This document shows, one piece after another, positions 15,383-24,220 of a DNA stretch of 60,712 nt (positions within the stretch are counted from its first letter, which is position 1; every line of letters starts with the position of its first letter). Source of the stretch: DAOTWA01 sp034435955. GTDB lineage: Bacteria; Chloroflexota; Anaerolineae; Anaerolineales; Anaerolineaceae. Location of the stretch: NCBI GenBank assembly GCA_034435955.1, contig DAOTWA010000079.1, positions 1 through 60,712 of the forward strand, given 5' to 3'. The translations under genes and the position numbers were made by a program. A model generated the notes under the pieces. It ran no database searches and was not told the DNA's origin. It saw only the letters and a program-made list of their open reading frames with translations.

Positions 15383-16285
15383 ATGGACACCCAGATTAAA
15401 CAGAATGAAGATCGGTTCGGCGCACTCGTGCGCTCTGAATTATCGTGGGACGGGGCGCGGGATTACGGGTTTATCCTTGTTGGGGCGGCGGTGCAGGCCG
15501 TGGCGATGGACCTCTTTCTGGTACCCGCCCGACTGGTTTCGGGCGGGGTGAGCGGGGCGGCGCAGCTCATCAATGCCTACACCCATTGGCCGATCGGCTT
15601 GATGGTTTTCCTCGGCAATGTCCCTCTCTTCCTGCTCGGCTGGCGTTTCCTGGGTGGTCCGCGCTTCGCGCTGCGCACAGCCGTGGCGGTCACCGCCTTT
15701 TCTTTCTTTACCGATTTTCTGGCGCGCTTCTTGCCTTTCGGCCTGATCGAGGACCTGGTGCTGAACACCCTCTACGGCGGTGTGCTCCTGGGCATCGGCC
15801 TGGGGCTGGTGTACCGCGGCCGTGGCACCAGCGGTGGCAGCGATATCCTCGCGCGCATTCTCAATGACCGGCTCAACATTTCGATCTCGCAGGCCTATCT
15901 GGCCAGCGATTCGCTGGTCGTGCTGCTGGCTGGCTTCACCTTTGGCTGGGAGCGAGCCCTGTATGGCCTGGTGATGATTTACGTCAGCGGGCTGGCGGCC
16001 GAGCTGGCTTCAGAAGGCAGCGGCGTGCTGCGCACGGCCATCATCATCACCAACCAGGCGCGTGCGGTTTCCGAAAGCATCACCCATGGGCTGGAGCGCG
16101 GGGTGACGATCCTCCCAGGCACGGGCGGGTATACCGGCGCGGAACGTCCCGTGCTCTATTGTGTGGTGACCCGTTCGGAGGTGAACCAGCTCAAGGCGCT
16201 GGTAAAGGAAGTCGATCCGCGCGCCTTCATGGTGATCGGTGAGGCTCATGAGGCGCTGGGGGAAGGCTTCAAACCCTTGCGCTAG
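15383..16285 (+). CDS. YitT-family membrane protein
   Basis: 300 residues. Five or six transmembrane segments in the first ~200 residues (YitT/DUF161) are followed by a soluble DUF2179 domain (~225-295). Conserved family features include the VSGGVSG and RGRGTSGGSD stretches. GGAG precedes the start ATG. The function of the family is poorly known; some members are thought to be small-molecule transporters. It is divergent from the kinase/nucleotidyltransferase operon and may share its promoter region. Confidence 0.88.
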   Translation: MDTQIKQNEDRFGALVRSELSWDGARDYGFILVGAAVQAVAMDLFLVPARLVSGGVSGAAQLINAYTHWPIGLMVFLGNVPLFLLGWRFLGGPRFALRTAVAVTAFSFFTDFLARFLPFGLIEDLVLNTLYGGVLLGIGLGLVYRGRGTSGGSDILARILNDRLNISISQAYLASDSLVVLLAGFTFGWERALYGLVMIYVSGLAAELASEGSGVLRTAIIITNQARAVSESITHGLERGVTILPGTGGYTGAERPVLYCVVTRSEVNQLKALVKEVDPRAFMVIGEAHEALGEGFKPLR

Positions 16286-16325
16286 TGGTTACCCACGCTT
16301 TCTCCTCGAGCTTCCTCCATAAAAT

Positions 16326-16997
16326 CTATACGCGGGGGTAGCGCAGCAAGACTCCAGAGATCAGCAAGAATTGCCCCAGGTGATACGTCATCATCACCAG
16401 CAGTCTGGCGTGCTGCCGCGGGCGTACAAAGCGATCCCAGGCCAGCAGGCTGTCCGAAGCGAAGAACAACGCCGCGCCGGATGTGGCCATCCAGGCTGCT
16501 GGCCGCGGCCAGTCAGGGCGCAGCAGGGTCAGCGCGGCGGACAACAGCATCAGGCTGATGACCAGGCTGTAAACTGCCACCGGTAGCTGCAAAGCTCGCG
16601 TCTCCGGGTGCTGTCCGACGCCGTTGAGTATCTTCCGTCCAAGCGGTACAGCCGCTGCCGCAACGCCCATGAGGAGCAGAAATTTTTCCCATCCCGGCGG
16701 TAGAGGCGCCGGGTTAAAGCCGACCAGGTAGCACAGATGAGCCGCCAGGAAAGCGACCAGACCGTACAGGAACCCGCGTTGTGGGAAGAGCAGAAAAATG
16801 TCCCCAACCAGGGAGAAGACCAGCGCCAGAGCGAACCATGTCCGCTGCCCCTGCCATCCTGCCGCCAGACTGAGCCATGCGATCAGCGCCAGCATCGCCG
16901 CCGGCTTGGCGAACCGCTCCACGCGCTGCCAGCCGCATCCCACTGCAAGCCAGTCCAGGCCCGCCAGTGCGCCAAATGCGATCGGAAAAACGACCAT
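16326..16997 (-). CDS. YhhN/TMEM86-family membrane protein (lysoplasmalogenase-like)
   Basis: 223 residues with about eight transmembrane helices. It has the family's conserved polar positions within membrane segments, such as SLVGDIFLLF and FFASDSLLAWDRF. Animal TMEM86B is a lysoplasmalogenase; bacterial members are assumed to act on ether lipids but are little studied. It follows era by 12 bp on the same strand and is probably cotranscribed with it. Confidence 0.82.
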   Translation of the reverse strand: MVVFPIAFGALAGLDWLAVGCGWQRVERFAKPAAMLALIAWLSLAAGWQGQRTWFALALVFSLVGDIFLLFPQRGFLYGLVAFLAAHLCYLVGFNPAPLPPGWEKFLLLMGVAAAAVPLGRKILNGVGQHPETRALQLPVAVYSLVISLMLLSAALTLLRPDWPRPAAWMATSGAALFFASDSLLAWDRFVRPRQHARLLVMMTYHLGQFLLISGVLLRYPRV

Positions 16998-17009
16998 AAG
17001 TCCCCCCGC

Positions 17010-17924
17010 TCATTTCTTTGGGGCGTAGCCGAGCCAGCGCAGCGTGTTCGGATCGTCGCGCCAGTTCTTGCTCACCTTGACCCTTAACTCGAGATAGGCC
17101 CTCCGCCCGGATATACGCTCGATTTCCTGGCGGGCGGCCGAGCCGATGCGCTTGATCATCGCGCCGCCCTCACCAATGACGATCGCCTTGTGCGACTCGC
17201 GCTCGACCAGCAGCGTGGCAGCGATGTACGCGCCGGTCTCGCCCCGCTCCTTGTATTCGTCGATGCGCACGGCGATTCCGTGCGGAACCTCGTCGCGCAG
17301 GAGAAGCAGGGCCGCTTCACGGATCAGATCAGCAGCGATGTCGCGCTCGTAGAAATCGGTGATCTGCTCCGGATCGTACAGCGGTGGGCCTTCCGGAAGG
17401 GCGGCGATCAGCGCGCTCAGCAGCAGGTCGAGGTTCTGGCCAAGGGTGGCCGAGAACGGGATGACGGGCGCCTCGGGCAGAAGCTCCTGATAGGCCTGCA
17501 CTCTTTCCGCCAACTCGCCTGCCGATACCAGATCGACCTTGTTCAGCCCGAATATGAGCGGGTGGGGATGCTTGAGGCGTTGGATGGCTTCCACCACCAG
17601 GCGGTCTTCTTCCTCTGGCGGAGTGCTGAGGTCGCCAAGAAAAAGGACCGCATCGGCATCTTCGAGGGCCTTGACGGCATCCTGGTTCATGTATTCGCCC
17701 AGCCGGTGGCGCGGATGGTGCAGTCCAGGCGTATCAACGAAGATCAGTTGCGCGTCTTCGCGGCTGAGGATGGCGAGCTGGCGTCGGCGCGTGGTCTGCG
17801 GGCGCGGCGACACCGCCGCAACCTTCTGACCGAGCAGCACATTGATCAGCGTCGATTTCCCCACATTAGGTTTGCCGGCTAAGGCCACAAAGCCGGAGTG
17901 GTGGGATGGGGCTGACTCTGCCAT
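17010..17924 (-). CDS. era: GTPase Era
   Basis: 304 residues. The GTPase domain has G1 GKPNVGKST (~17-25), the effector TTRRRQ, G3 DTPGLHH (~64-70) and G4 NKVD (~128-131). A KH domain at the C-terminus has GEGGAMIKRIG (~250-260). Era binds the 3' end of 16S rRNA and assists assembly of the small ribosomal subunit. The length is normal. A TATAAT on the minus strand lies only 6 bp before ATG, so the mRNA is probably leaderless. Confidence 0.96.
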   Translation of the reverse strand: MAESAPSHHSGFVALAGKPNVGKSTLINVLLGQKVAAVSPRPQTTRRRQLAILSREDAQLIFVDTPGLHHPRHRLGEYMNQDAVKALEDADAVLFLGDLSTPPEEEDRLVVEAIQRLKHPHPLIFGLNKVDLVSAGELAERVQAYQELLPEAPVIPFSATLGQNLDLLLSALIAALPEGPPLYDPEQITDFYERDIAADLIREAALLLLRDEVPHGIAVRIDEYKERGETGAYIAATLLVERESHKAIVIGEGGAMIKRIGSAARQEIERISGRRAYLELRVKVSKNWRDDPNTLRWLGYAPKK

Positions 17925-17930
17925 GGCTTT

Positions 17931-17936
17931 ATTATA
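17931..17936 (-). promoter_or_regulatory. -10 box of era, implying a leaderless transcript
   Basis: TATAAT on the minus strand ends 6 bp before the era ATG, so transcription would start at or next to the start codon. No convincing -35 box is visible. Confidence 0.6.
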
Positions 17937-18022
17937 CGGGCAAGTGTGCAGCGTCGCATTCTTAACGGGTTAGCGTAGGGTAATCGTAGGGTAATCGTCA
18001 AGCAAGCTGCGGAGATGGCTGG

Positions 18023-18171
18023 TATATTATAGTCAAAGGGCGACTTCTCTTCTTCTCCTCCTTAAGAGAGAGCCGGGGTCGGCGTCCCCGGCTCTCACTG
18101 TTTAACCGGCAAACTGTCCTTGAACTAGCCGGTAACGCGCAAAACCCGTCCTCCTCCTGGAGGGCGGGTTT
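18023..18171 (+). ncRNA. Candidate structured small RNA or leader (unassigned)
   Basis: Three consecutive hairpins occupy a 300-bp gap: 18068-18096 (11-bp perfect stem, loop of 7), 18105-18133 (ACCGGC/GCCGGT) and 18142-18171 (13-bp stem with one G.U pair, TCCT loop). A possible -10 box (TATATT or TATTAT, 18023-18030) precedes them, without a good -35. No known RNA family is recognised. Alternatively the first and last hairpins are simple terminators without strong T-runs. Confidence 0.4.
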
Positions 18172-18352
18172 GTCGTTGAAACATCCCCCCACTCCCTTGT
18201 ATTCCGCCCCAGACTTCAGCGGCGGTCGAGAATTGACTTCATCTTACCGCCTTATTTTTGTCTGAAATTAATAGAGAGGGCGAGGGCGGAATTATGATAC
18301 ACTTATCCCTTGGACATCTCACTTGTCCCAATTCCTCTGGAGGAAACCGCCC

Positions 18353-18907
18353 ATGGTCCCTGAACGCCAGACATACCCGGTCGAAGTGGCTGGTATCCAT
18401 CGCGACCTGCGCCTGTTCGAGGTTAAGCCAGGCCTGCGCATCGCCATCCTGAATATCCTTGGGGACACCGAACTGGTGCAGGCCTGCGCACGGGCGCTGA
18501 GCGAGCGGCTGAGCGGGGTGGATTATGATGTCCTGGTTACCCCCGAGACGAAAAGCGTCCCCCTGGCCCATGCGCTCTCGCTGGAGACCGGCAAGCCGTA
18601 TGTGATCCTGCGCAAGATGTATAAACCTTACATGGGGGCCGCGCTGTCCGTCGAGACCCTCTCGATTACCACCGGCGAGCCGCAGACGCTCTACCTGGAC
18701 GAGAAGGACCGCGACCTGATCAGGGATAGGCGGGTGGTGCTGCTGGATGACGTGATCAGCACCGGTTCCACCCTGCAAGGCATGCGTCTGCTCATGCAGC
18801 ACGCTGGGGCGACTGTGGCGGCCGAGGCGGCCATATTCACCGAGGGCGAGCGAGCGCGCTGGGCGAATATCATCTCCCTCGGACACCTGCCGGTGTTCAC
18901 CGATTAG
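18353..18907 (+). CDS. Phosphoribosyltransferase, adenine-phosphoribosyltransferase-like
   Basis: 184 residues with a type I phosphoribosyltransferase fold. The PRPP-binding loop VVLLDDVISTGST (~128-140) is complete, and the core resembles Apt-type purine salvage enzymes. It probably joins a purine base to PRPP to give a nucleotide; adenine is likely, but xanthine or another base cannot be excluded. ATG 18353 is chosen because GGAGG lies 9 bp upstream. It is a single-gene unit; TATGAT (18293-18298) is a possible -10 box. Confidence 0.82.
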   Translation: MVPERQTYPVEVAGIHRDLRLFEVKPGLRIAILNILGDTELVQACARALSERLSGVDYDVLVTPETKSVPLAHALSLETGKPYVILRKMYKPYMGAALSVETLSITTGEPQTLYLDEKDRDLIRDRRVVLLDDVISTGSTLQGMRLLMQHAGATVAAEAAIFTEGERARWANIISLGHLPVFTD

Positions 18908-19079
18908 CGAGCCTGCCATCCCTGGCCGATGCCCGGCCGCCGCCTTGGAATCCTTACGTGGACGTCCGAGTTTTGGGATGGTCTTCTGAGCGGGAAAGGC
19001 CCTGATCGAGAGGCGGGGGGATTTCGAACGCTGGCCACTGACCCGGCTCGCATTCAAGCCCTGGAAACAAACTGAGAGC
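18908..19079. other. Intergenic region without recognised features
   Basis: No gene, strong hairpin or repeat is seen between the phosphoribosyltransferase stop codon and the mgtA promoter. Confidence 0.5.
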
Positions 19080-19107
19080 TTGACAAAACCCAAAAATGGC
19101 CTAAAAT
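19080..19107 (+). promoter_or_regulatory. Promoter of the M-box/mgtA transcript
   Basis: TTGACA (19080-19085) and TAAAAT (19102-19107) with a 16-bp spacer. Transcription would start near 19114, just before the riboswitch. Confidence 0.88.
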
Positions 19108-19120
19108 ACCATTGAAAATA

Positions 19121-19290
19121 AGACCCTCGTTAGGCGAGGCGTCTGCGTAAGACACAAGCCGCTGCCCTGAAATGTCGAGAGACACCAAGGGGTAGACCAG
19201 GTGAGGCCGGCTTAAGGCTTTACCCAAGGCGGCTGCGGTATCAAAACAATACCGGCTACGCTACGCAGTGCCGAAGCTCAACCAGTGTGG
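19121..19290 (+). ncRNA. M-box (ykoK) magnesium riboswitch
   Basis: The conserved M-box blocks appear in order: GTTAGGCGAGGC, GCCGCTGCCC, GAAATGTCGAGAGACACCAA, GGGGTAGACC, AGGCTTTACCCAAGG and the closing GAAGCTCAACC. The aptamer senses Mg2+. The downstream gene is an MgtA-type Mg2+ transporter, the classic M-box target. The 3' segment CTCAACCAG (19277-19285) is exactly complementary to CTGGTTGAG inside the following terminator. Confidence 0.93.
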
Positions 19291-19325
19291 GTGTTCTTTC
19301 TTTTCAAAAGAAAGAAGGGCATTTT

Positions 19326-19361
19326 CCTCCCTGGTTGAGAAATCTGGGGAGGTTTTATTTT
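19326..19361 (+). terminator. Riboswitch-controlled intrinsic terminator
   Basis: CCTCCC (19326-19331) pairs with GGGAGG (19347-19352), followed by TTTTATTTT. The loop side contains CTGGTTGAG (19331-19339), which can instead pair with the aptamer's 3' strand at 19277-19285 as an antiterminator. High Mg2+ should free the terminator and stop mgtA transcription. Confidence 0.88.
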
Positions 19362-19665
19362 CCACTGCCAGAGCAGCGCGGCGGCGCTGTCGCCGCGTGA
19401 ATGCAAACGTTCGCTGGCAGTGTGTAAGATGGAGGTCGTCCAGATGGACGCAGACAGTAGTTGCGGTTGTACTAGCAACCGTAGCTGCCTCGAAAACACA
19501 GGCATTCACAATGAATCCACCGTCTGGTGGAGACGCGCCTTCGGTTCGCAAGGGAAAGGAAGTAGCGCAGCTCACTAATTCGCGCTAATCCACCCCATCC
19601 TCGCGCGCAGACCGAAGGGGGAAATCACCAGGCGGAAATCGCGGTCGACAGGATGGAGGTGGTAT
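19362..19665 (+). other. Structured mgtA leader downstream of the attenuator
   Basis: About 300 nt separate the terminator from mgtA and hold no credible gene. Several hairpins are visible: an outer stem CACTGCCAG/CTGGCAGTG (19363-19422) enclosing CGCGGCG/CGCCGCG (19377-19397), CGGTTG/CAACCG (19464-19481) and TCCACC/GGTGGA (19516-19531). A 106-residue plus-strand open frame (19268-19588) crosses the terminator and is not believed. Confidence 0.5.
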
Positions 19666-22311
19666 ATGGGCTTCCTGGCCACAATCGTCACGGTTCCAGC
19701 CCGCTTGGGTGCGTCCACTCACAACGCCGGGATTCGCGTTTCCCATCTGCTCATCGAAAGCGCCCAGGCTAATCCGCAAACCCTGTTCGAAAAACTGCAA
19801 ACCAGTCCCGCTGGATTATCCTCGGAAGAGGCCGAGGAGCGCTTGAAGCTATACGGCGCCAACGTCATCGCCCGCGAAAAGCGAATGACCTTCTTCGTCC
19901 GCCTGGGGGAGAACCTTAAGAATCCGCTGGTAATCCTGCTCACGTTGTTAGGTCTGGTTTCTTTCCTGACCGGCGACCTGCGCGCCACAATCGTCATCCT
20001 GGTAATGGTTCTCCTGGGGATCGTCCTGCGCTTCGTCCAGGAGGCGCGCGCCGATTCGGCTGCTGAAAAGCTGCGCGCCATGGTCTCCACCACCGCAACC
20101 GTCCTGCGCGATGGGGTGAAGCGCGAAGTGCCCCTCAAAGAAATCGTCCCTGGCGACATCATCTATCTTTCGGCTGGCGACATGGTGCCGGCGGATGTCC
20201 GCGTCCTTTCAGCCAAGGATTTGTTCCTTAACCAGGCCGCCCTGACGGGCGAGGCTCTGCCGGTCGAAAAATCCCCGTCCAGTGTCAACTTAGATGGGAA
20301 AAATCCACTGGAGCTGCCCTGCCTGTGTTTCCAGGGCTCCAACGTCGAGAGCGGCACGGGCACAGCCGTGGTTGTGACCACCGGCAGCAACACCTATTTT
20401 GGCTCTCTGGCCGCCTCAATCACCGGCCAGCGCCAGTTGACCAGCTTCGACAAAGGCGTCAACCGCTTCACCTGGCTGATGATCAGCTTCATGCTGGTCA
20501 TGGTGCCGCTGGTCTTCCTCTTTAACGGGCTTTCCAAACATAACTGGCTGGAAGCCTTCATGTTCGCGCTGGCGGTGGCCGTGGGTTTGACTCCGGAGAT
20601 GCTGCCAATGATCGTCACGGTTAATCTGTCCAAAGGCGCCATCAGCATGTCGAAGAAGAAGGTCATCGTTAAAAGGCTGAACGCGATCCAGAACTTCGGA
20701 GCGATGGATGTGCTCTGCACCGATAAGACCGGCACCATCACTCAGGGGAGGATCGTGCTGGAGAAACACCTGGACGTCTCTGGCCACGAAAACGACGAGA
20801 TCCTTTACCTGGCCTATCTCAACAGCTACTACCAGACCGGGTTGAAGAACCTGATGGACGTAGCCATTCTCGAACACGTCCATCTCGAGCGGCGGGCGCT
20901 GGCCGATGACCGCTATCACAAAATCGATGAGATCCCCTTCGACTTCAACCGCAAACGCATGTCAGTGGTGGTGGAGGACGATGAGGGCAACCGCCTCCTG
21001 GTCACCAAAGGAGCGGTCGAGGAAATCTTCAATATCTGTACGCGCGTCGAGGTGAAAGGTAATGTGCTGCCGCGGCTGCCGGAATATGATCGTAAACGCA
21101 AGGCCCTGGTAGATGACCTGAACGGGCAGGGCTTCCGCATCATCGGCCTGGCCTATAAATGGCTGCCGAAATACAGCCCGAACGGTGAGATTCCTGGCGC
21201 CTATTCGGTGGCCGATGAACAGGATATGATCCTGAAAGGTTTCCTGGCCTTCCTCGACCCGCCGAAGGATACAGCGCCGGAAGCGTTGGCCAAGCTGAAC
21301 CAGCACAACGTCGTGGTCAAAATCTTGACCGGCGATAATGACCTCGTGACGACCACCATCTGCAAGCAGGTTGGCTTGCCGGTGCAGAACGTCCTGTTGG
21401 GTCCGGCGTTGGATGCTATGAGCGATGAAGAACTGGCCGAGGCAGCCGAGACAACCACGGTGTTCGCCAGGCTTTCACCAGCGCACAAAGAGCGCATCAT
21501 CCGCGCGCTGCAAAAGAGGGGCCATGTGGTGGGATTTATGGGCGATGGCATCAACGATGCCCCTGCGCTCAAGGCAGCCGATGTTGGCATTTCGGTCGAT
21601 ACAGCAGTGGATATCGCTAAAGAATCGTCGGATATCATCCTCCTGGAAAACAGCCTGCTGGTGCTGGAGGAAGGCGTCGTCGAAGGGCGCAAGGTCTTTG
21701 GTAACATCATCAAATACATCAAGATGGCTGCCTCTTCGAATTTCGGCAACATGTTCAGCGTGCTGGGCGCCTCGATTTTCTTGCCTTTTGTCCCCATGCT
21801 CCCCATTCAGGTGTTGACCAACAACCTTCTGTACGATTTCTCCCAGACGACCATTCCCACCGACGAGGTGGACCGCGAGTGGCTGGTCCGACCGCGCAAA
21901 TGGGCTATCGGCGAGCTGCGCCGCTTCATCATTTTTATTGGGCCGATCAGCTCGATCTTCGATTACACCACCTACTTCCTGATGCTGTACGTCTTTAATT
22001 GCTGGAACAACCCAGATCTGTTCCATACCGGCTGGTTCGTCGAGAGCCTGTTCACTCAGACATTGATCATTCACGTCATCCGTACCAACAAGATTCCTTT
22101 CATTCAAAGCCGGGCCTCGAAACCATTGATTCTGACCTCACTGCTGATTGTGGCCCTGGGCGCTTTTCTGCCCTTCTCCCCGCTGGCCAGCACGTTGGGC
22201 TTCGTGCCGCTGCCGCCGCTCTACTGGCTGTTCTTGTTCGCTATGCTGATAACCTACGTAGCCCTGACCCAACTGGTGAAGACATGGTTCATCCGCCGGT
22301 TTGGCGAATGA
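19666..22311 (+). CDS. mgtA: Magnesium-transporting P-type ATPase
   Basis: 881 residues, class IIIB P-type ATPase. It has an N-terminal cation-ATPase domain, an actuator loop with LTGEALPVEK (~193-202), the phosphorylated Asp353 in DKTGTIT, the nucleotide-binding domain, and the hinge motif MGDGINDAP (~625-633). The membrane helices of the C-terminal half are complete. It imports Mg2+ across the cytoplasmic membrane. ATG 19666 follows GGAGG. Expression is controlled by the M-box attenuator upstream. Length and motifs are normal for MgtA/MgtB. Confidence 0.95.
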   Translation: MGFLATIVTVPARLGASTHNAGIRVSHLLIESAQANPQTLFEKLQTSPAGLSSEEAEERLKLYGANVIAREKRMTFFVRLGENLKNPLVILLTLLGLVSFLTGDLRATIVILVMVLLGIVLRFVQEARADSAAEKLRAMVSTTATVLRDGVKREVPLKEIVPGDIIYLSAGDMVPADVRVLSAKDLFLNQAALTGEALPVEKSPSSVNLDGKNPLELPCLCFQGSNVESGTGTAVVVTTGSNTYFGSLAASITGQRQLTSFDKGVNRFTWLMISFMLVMVPLVFLFNGLSKHNWLEAFMFALAVAVGLTPEMLPMIVTVNLSKGAISMSKKKVIVKRLNAIQNFGAMDVLCTDKTGTITQGRIVLEKHLDVSGHENDEILYLAYLNSYYQTGLKNLMDVAILEHVHLERRALADDRYHKIDEIPFDFNRKRMSVVVEDDEGNRLLVTKGAVEEIFNICTRVEVKGNVLPRLPEYDRKRKALVDDLNGQGFRIIGLAYKWLPKYSPNGEIPGAYSVADEQDMILKGFLAFLDPPKDTAPEALAKLNQHNVVVKILTGDNDLVTTTICKQVGLPVQNVLLGPALDAMSDEELAEAAETTTVFARLSPAHKERIIRALQKRGHVVGFMGDGINDAPALKAADVGISVDTAVDIAKESSDIILLENSLLVLEEGVVEGRKVFGNIIKYIKMAASSNFGNMFSVLGASIFLPFVPMLPIQVLTNNLLYDFSQTTIPTDEVDREWLVRPRKWAIGELRRFIIFIGPISSIFDYTTYFLMLYVFNCWNNPDLFHTGWFVESLFTQTLIIHVIRTNKIPFIQSRASKPLILTSLLIVALGAFLPFSPLASTLGFVPLPPLYWLFLFAMLITYVALTQLVKTWFIRRFGE

Positions 22312-22380
22312 AGAAAGGCGTTAGCCTTCTGAATCCATCAAACTGCCTGTGGCCTTAGGTCAGGGTTGGATAGACGCGTT

Positions 22381-22944
22381 TTATTCCAGCGGTCCGAAGG
22401 CGCTCACCTCGATGGTCGATTCGGCGCTGGGCTGGAGGCAGGCGGGCGTCTCATCGCGCGGCCGCCCGTTGGGATCCGCCAGTGCTGCCTGCACCTGGCC
22501 CTCGTGACCGGCCAGGGTGACCCTCAATGTCAGGCCTTCATGGGCTGCTTCCCCGCACCAGTTGGACCAGACCACCCGGGCGCCCGCGACCGAGCCCGCT
22601 GCGAGGATGTAGGTTTCGCCGACCGGTGTGACCACCGGCGCCTTCTGATTCACAGCCAGGCGGTTTCCCCGCCCATCCAGCAGCGCCGCCCGCGGAACGC
22701 CAGAGAGGGTACAGGACCGGGAGGTGTAGTTGGCCAGGGTGATCTCTCCGGTGAGCGCTTCTCCCACGCTTTGCCAGTCCGCGCTGGCGGTTAGATCGGA
22801 CAGGCGGCAGGGGGCCTCGCGGCTGACTGGCGGAACAGACGCGGTGTGCATGACTGAGACCAGCGTGGGTGGGGCCTGGCCGCACCCTGCGAGAAGGACG
22901 CTGAGCAGAACGGTCAGGCCGGATAACCGGGACAATTTGAGCAT
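22381..22944 (-). CDS. Lipoprotein with a DUF4232-like domain
   Basis: 187 residues. A signal peptide (LSGLTVLLSVLLAGC) has the lipobox cysteine near 20. A beta-rich domain of about 140 residues follows, with paired cysteines (CRLSDL, CTLSGVP, WCGEA, ACLQP) in the pattern of DUF4232 proteins, which are secreted or lipid-anchored and of unknown function. ATG 22944 marks the signal peptide; the frame extends further upstream but only into the shadow of galK. It is the last gene of the M50-TyrA-GIY-galK unit. Confidence 0.72.
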   Translation of the reverse strand: MLKLSRLSGLTVLLSVLLAGCGQAPPTLVSVMHTASVPPVSREAPCRLSDLTASADWQSVGEALTGEITLANYTSRSCTLSGVPRAALLDGRGNRLAVNQKAPVVTPVGETYILAAGSVAGARVVWSNWCGEAAHEGLTLRVTLAGHEGQVQAALADPNGRPRDETPACLQPSAESTIEVSAFGPLE

Positions 22945-22970
22945 AGGCGAAATTCGGGGGCGCAAACCGG

Positions 22971-24176
22971 CTATCTCGGCTCGACGTGCGCGGCGCGGCT
23001 GGCTCGGCATAGGTACACTTGGGCTTCGCGCCCGGTCGCCTCTCGATAGCCCGCCTTGAGCTTCCCGATGAAATTCTCGGCCAGCTCCTCTGCCACCAGA
23101 TTGACGGTGCAACCGCCAAAGCCTGCCCCGGTCAGTCTGGCCCCGTGGCAGCCGGGCAGGCCGCCGGCGATTTCGACCAGAGCATCCAGCTCGGGCGTGC
23201 TGACCTCGTACAGGTCGCGCAGGCTGGCGTGTCCGGCGAACATGAGCTGCCCGAAAGCCGCCACATCTCCCGCCTGTAGACAGACGACCGCGCGTTCGAC
23301 GCGCGCGCACTCTTCGACCACATGGCGGGCGCGCTTGCGGACAACTTCCGGGAGGGTTGACGCCAGGGCCTCGAACTGCTCAGGCGTGACGTCGCGCAGC
23401 GCCCGGATGGTCGGCAGGTTGCGACGCAGCAGTTTCACCGCCTGTTCGCAGGCGTTGCGGCGCTCGTTGTAGGCCGAGGACGACAGGCTGCGCCGCACCC
23501 CTGAATCGGCGATGATGATCACGGTGCCTTTTGGAAGCGGAATGGGGCGCCATTCCAGCGTGCGTGTGTCGAAATATAAGGCGTGGCCTTCGACGCCGTG
23601 GGCGCTGGCGAACTGGTCCATCAGGCCGCAGTTGACCCCCACGTAACGGTTCTCAGCCCGCTGACAAAGCAACGCCAGCTCCATAGGCGAGGCCTGCCAG
23701 CCGCCCAGTTCGCGCCAGGCGACGGCGAAGGCCAGCTCGAGCGCCGCCGATGAGCTCAGCCCGGCGCCAATCGGGATGTCGGAGGTGAAGGCGCCCTCCA
23801 TTCCGGCGACGGTGTACCCGGCGCCCTGTAGCGCCCAGGCGACCCCCGCCGGGTAGAGCGCCCAGGCGGGCAGCGGTTGTCCGTCTGTGTCGGTCTTGTC
23901 CTCCAAACCATCCAGGAAGAACGACGCCTCCTCGCCCAGATCGAGAGCGCGGAGGCGCACGCGACGGTCAGAACGCGGGGTAAAGGCCAGTTGCACCGAG
24001 CGGTCGATCGCAGCCGGCAACACCGGCCCATCATTGTAATCAACATGTTCGCCCAGCAGGTTCACCCGTCCGGGTGCCACGGCGATCCCCCGCGCATCTG
24101 GACAGGCCGCGAGCAGGTTGGAAGTCTTCATTTGGTCGGAAGGATTGGATGCCTCCCTGGCTCTGGTCACACCCAT
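22971..24176 (-). CDS. galK: Galactokinase
   Basis: 401 residues. The galactokinase signature GRVNLLGEHVDYNDG (~37-51), the GHMP motif GAGLSSSAALELA (~137-149), the GLMDQ segment with the catalytic Asp, and the C-terminal LTGAGFGGC are all present. It phosphorylates alpha-D-galactose to galactose 1-phosphate. ATG 24176 is used; ATG 24131 would also give a complete domain. No galT or galE is adjacent. It is the third GHMP kinase in the window but is clearly different from the two fucokinase-like proteins (GEH motif instead of AGGW). Confidence 0.92.
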   Translation of the reverse strand: MGVTRAREASNPSDQMKTSNLLAACPDARGIAVAPGRVNLLGEHVDYNDGPVLPAAIDRSVQLAFTPRSDRRVRLRALDLGEEASFFLDGLEDKTDTDGQPLPAWALYPAGVAWALQGAGYTVAGMEGAFTSDIPIGAGLSSSAALELAFAVAWRELGGWQASPMELALLCQRAENRYVGVNCGLMDQFASAHGVEGHALYFDTRTLEWRPIPLPKGTVIIIADSGVRRSLSSSAYNERRNACEQAVKLLRRNLPTIRALRDVTPEQFEALASTLPEVVRKRARHVVEECARVERAVVCLQAGDVAAFGQLMFAGHASLRDLYEVSTPELDALVEIAGGLPGCHGARLTGAGFGGCTVNLVAEELAENFIGKLKAGYREATGREAQVYLCRASRAAHVEPR

Positions 24177-24220
24177 CGTGGATACCCCCCGGGCTTTCGT
24201 ATCGAACGAGCTGGCTGCGA

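Noticed and set aside
18239..19093. Minus-strand frame of 284 codons
   Set aside because: Opposite to the phosphoribosyltransferase, which has a complete PRPP motif and ribosome-binding site.
19268..19588. Plus-strand frame of 106 codons in the mgtA leader
   Set aside because: It spans the riboswitch 3' strand and the attenuator terminator; its composition follows the hairpins rather than a protein.
22381..23310. Long 309-codon version of the lipoprotein gene
   Set aside because: The first 122 codons overlap galK in another frame and are arginine-rich; a signal peptide with lipobox begins at 22944.
22971..24176. Galactokinase as a third member of the fucose kinase system
   Set aside because: It has canonical galactokinase motifs (GEHVDYNDG) and lies in a different operon.
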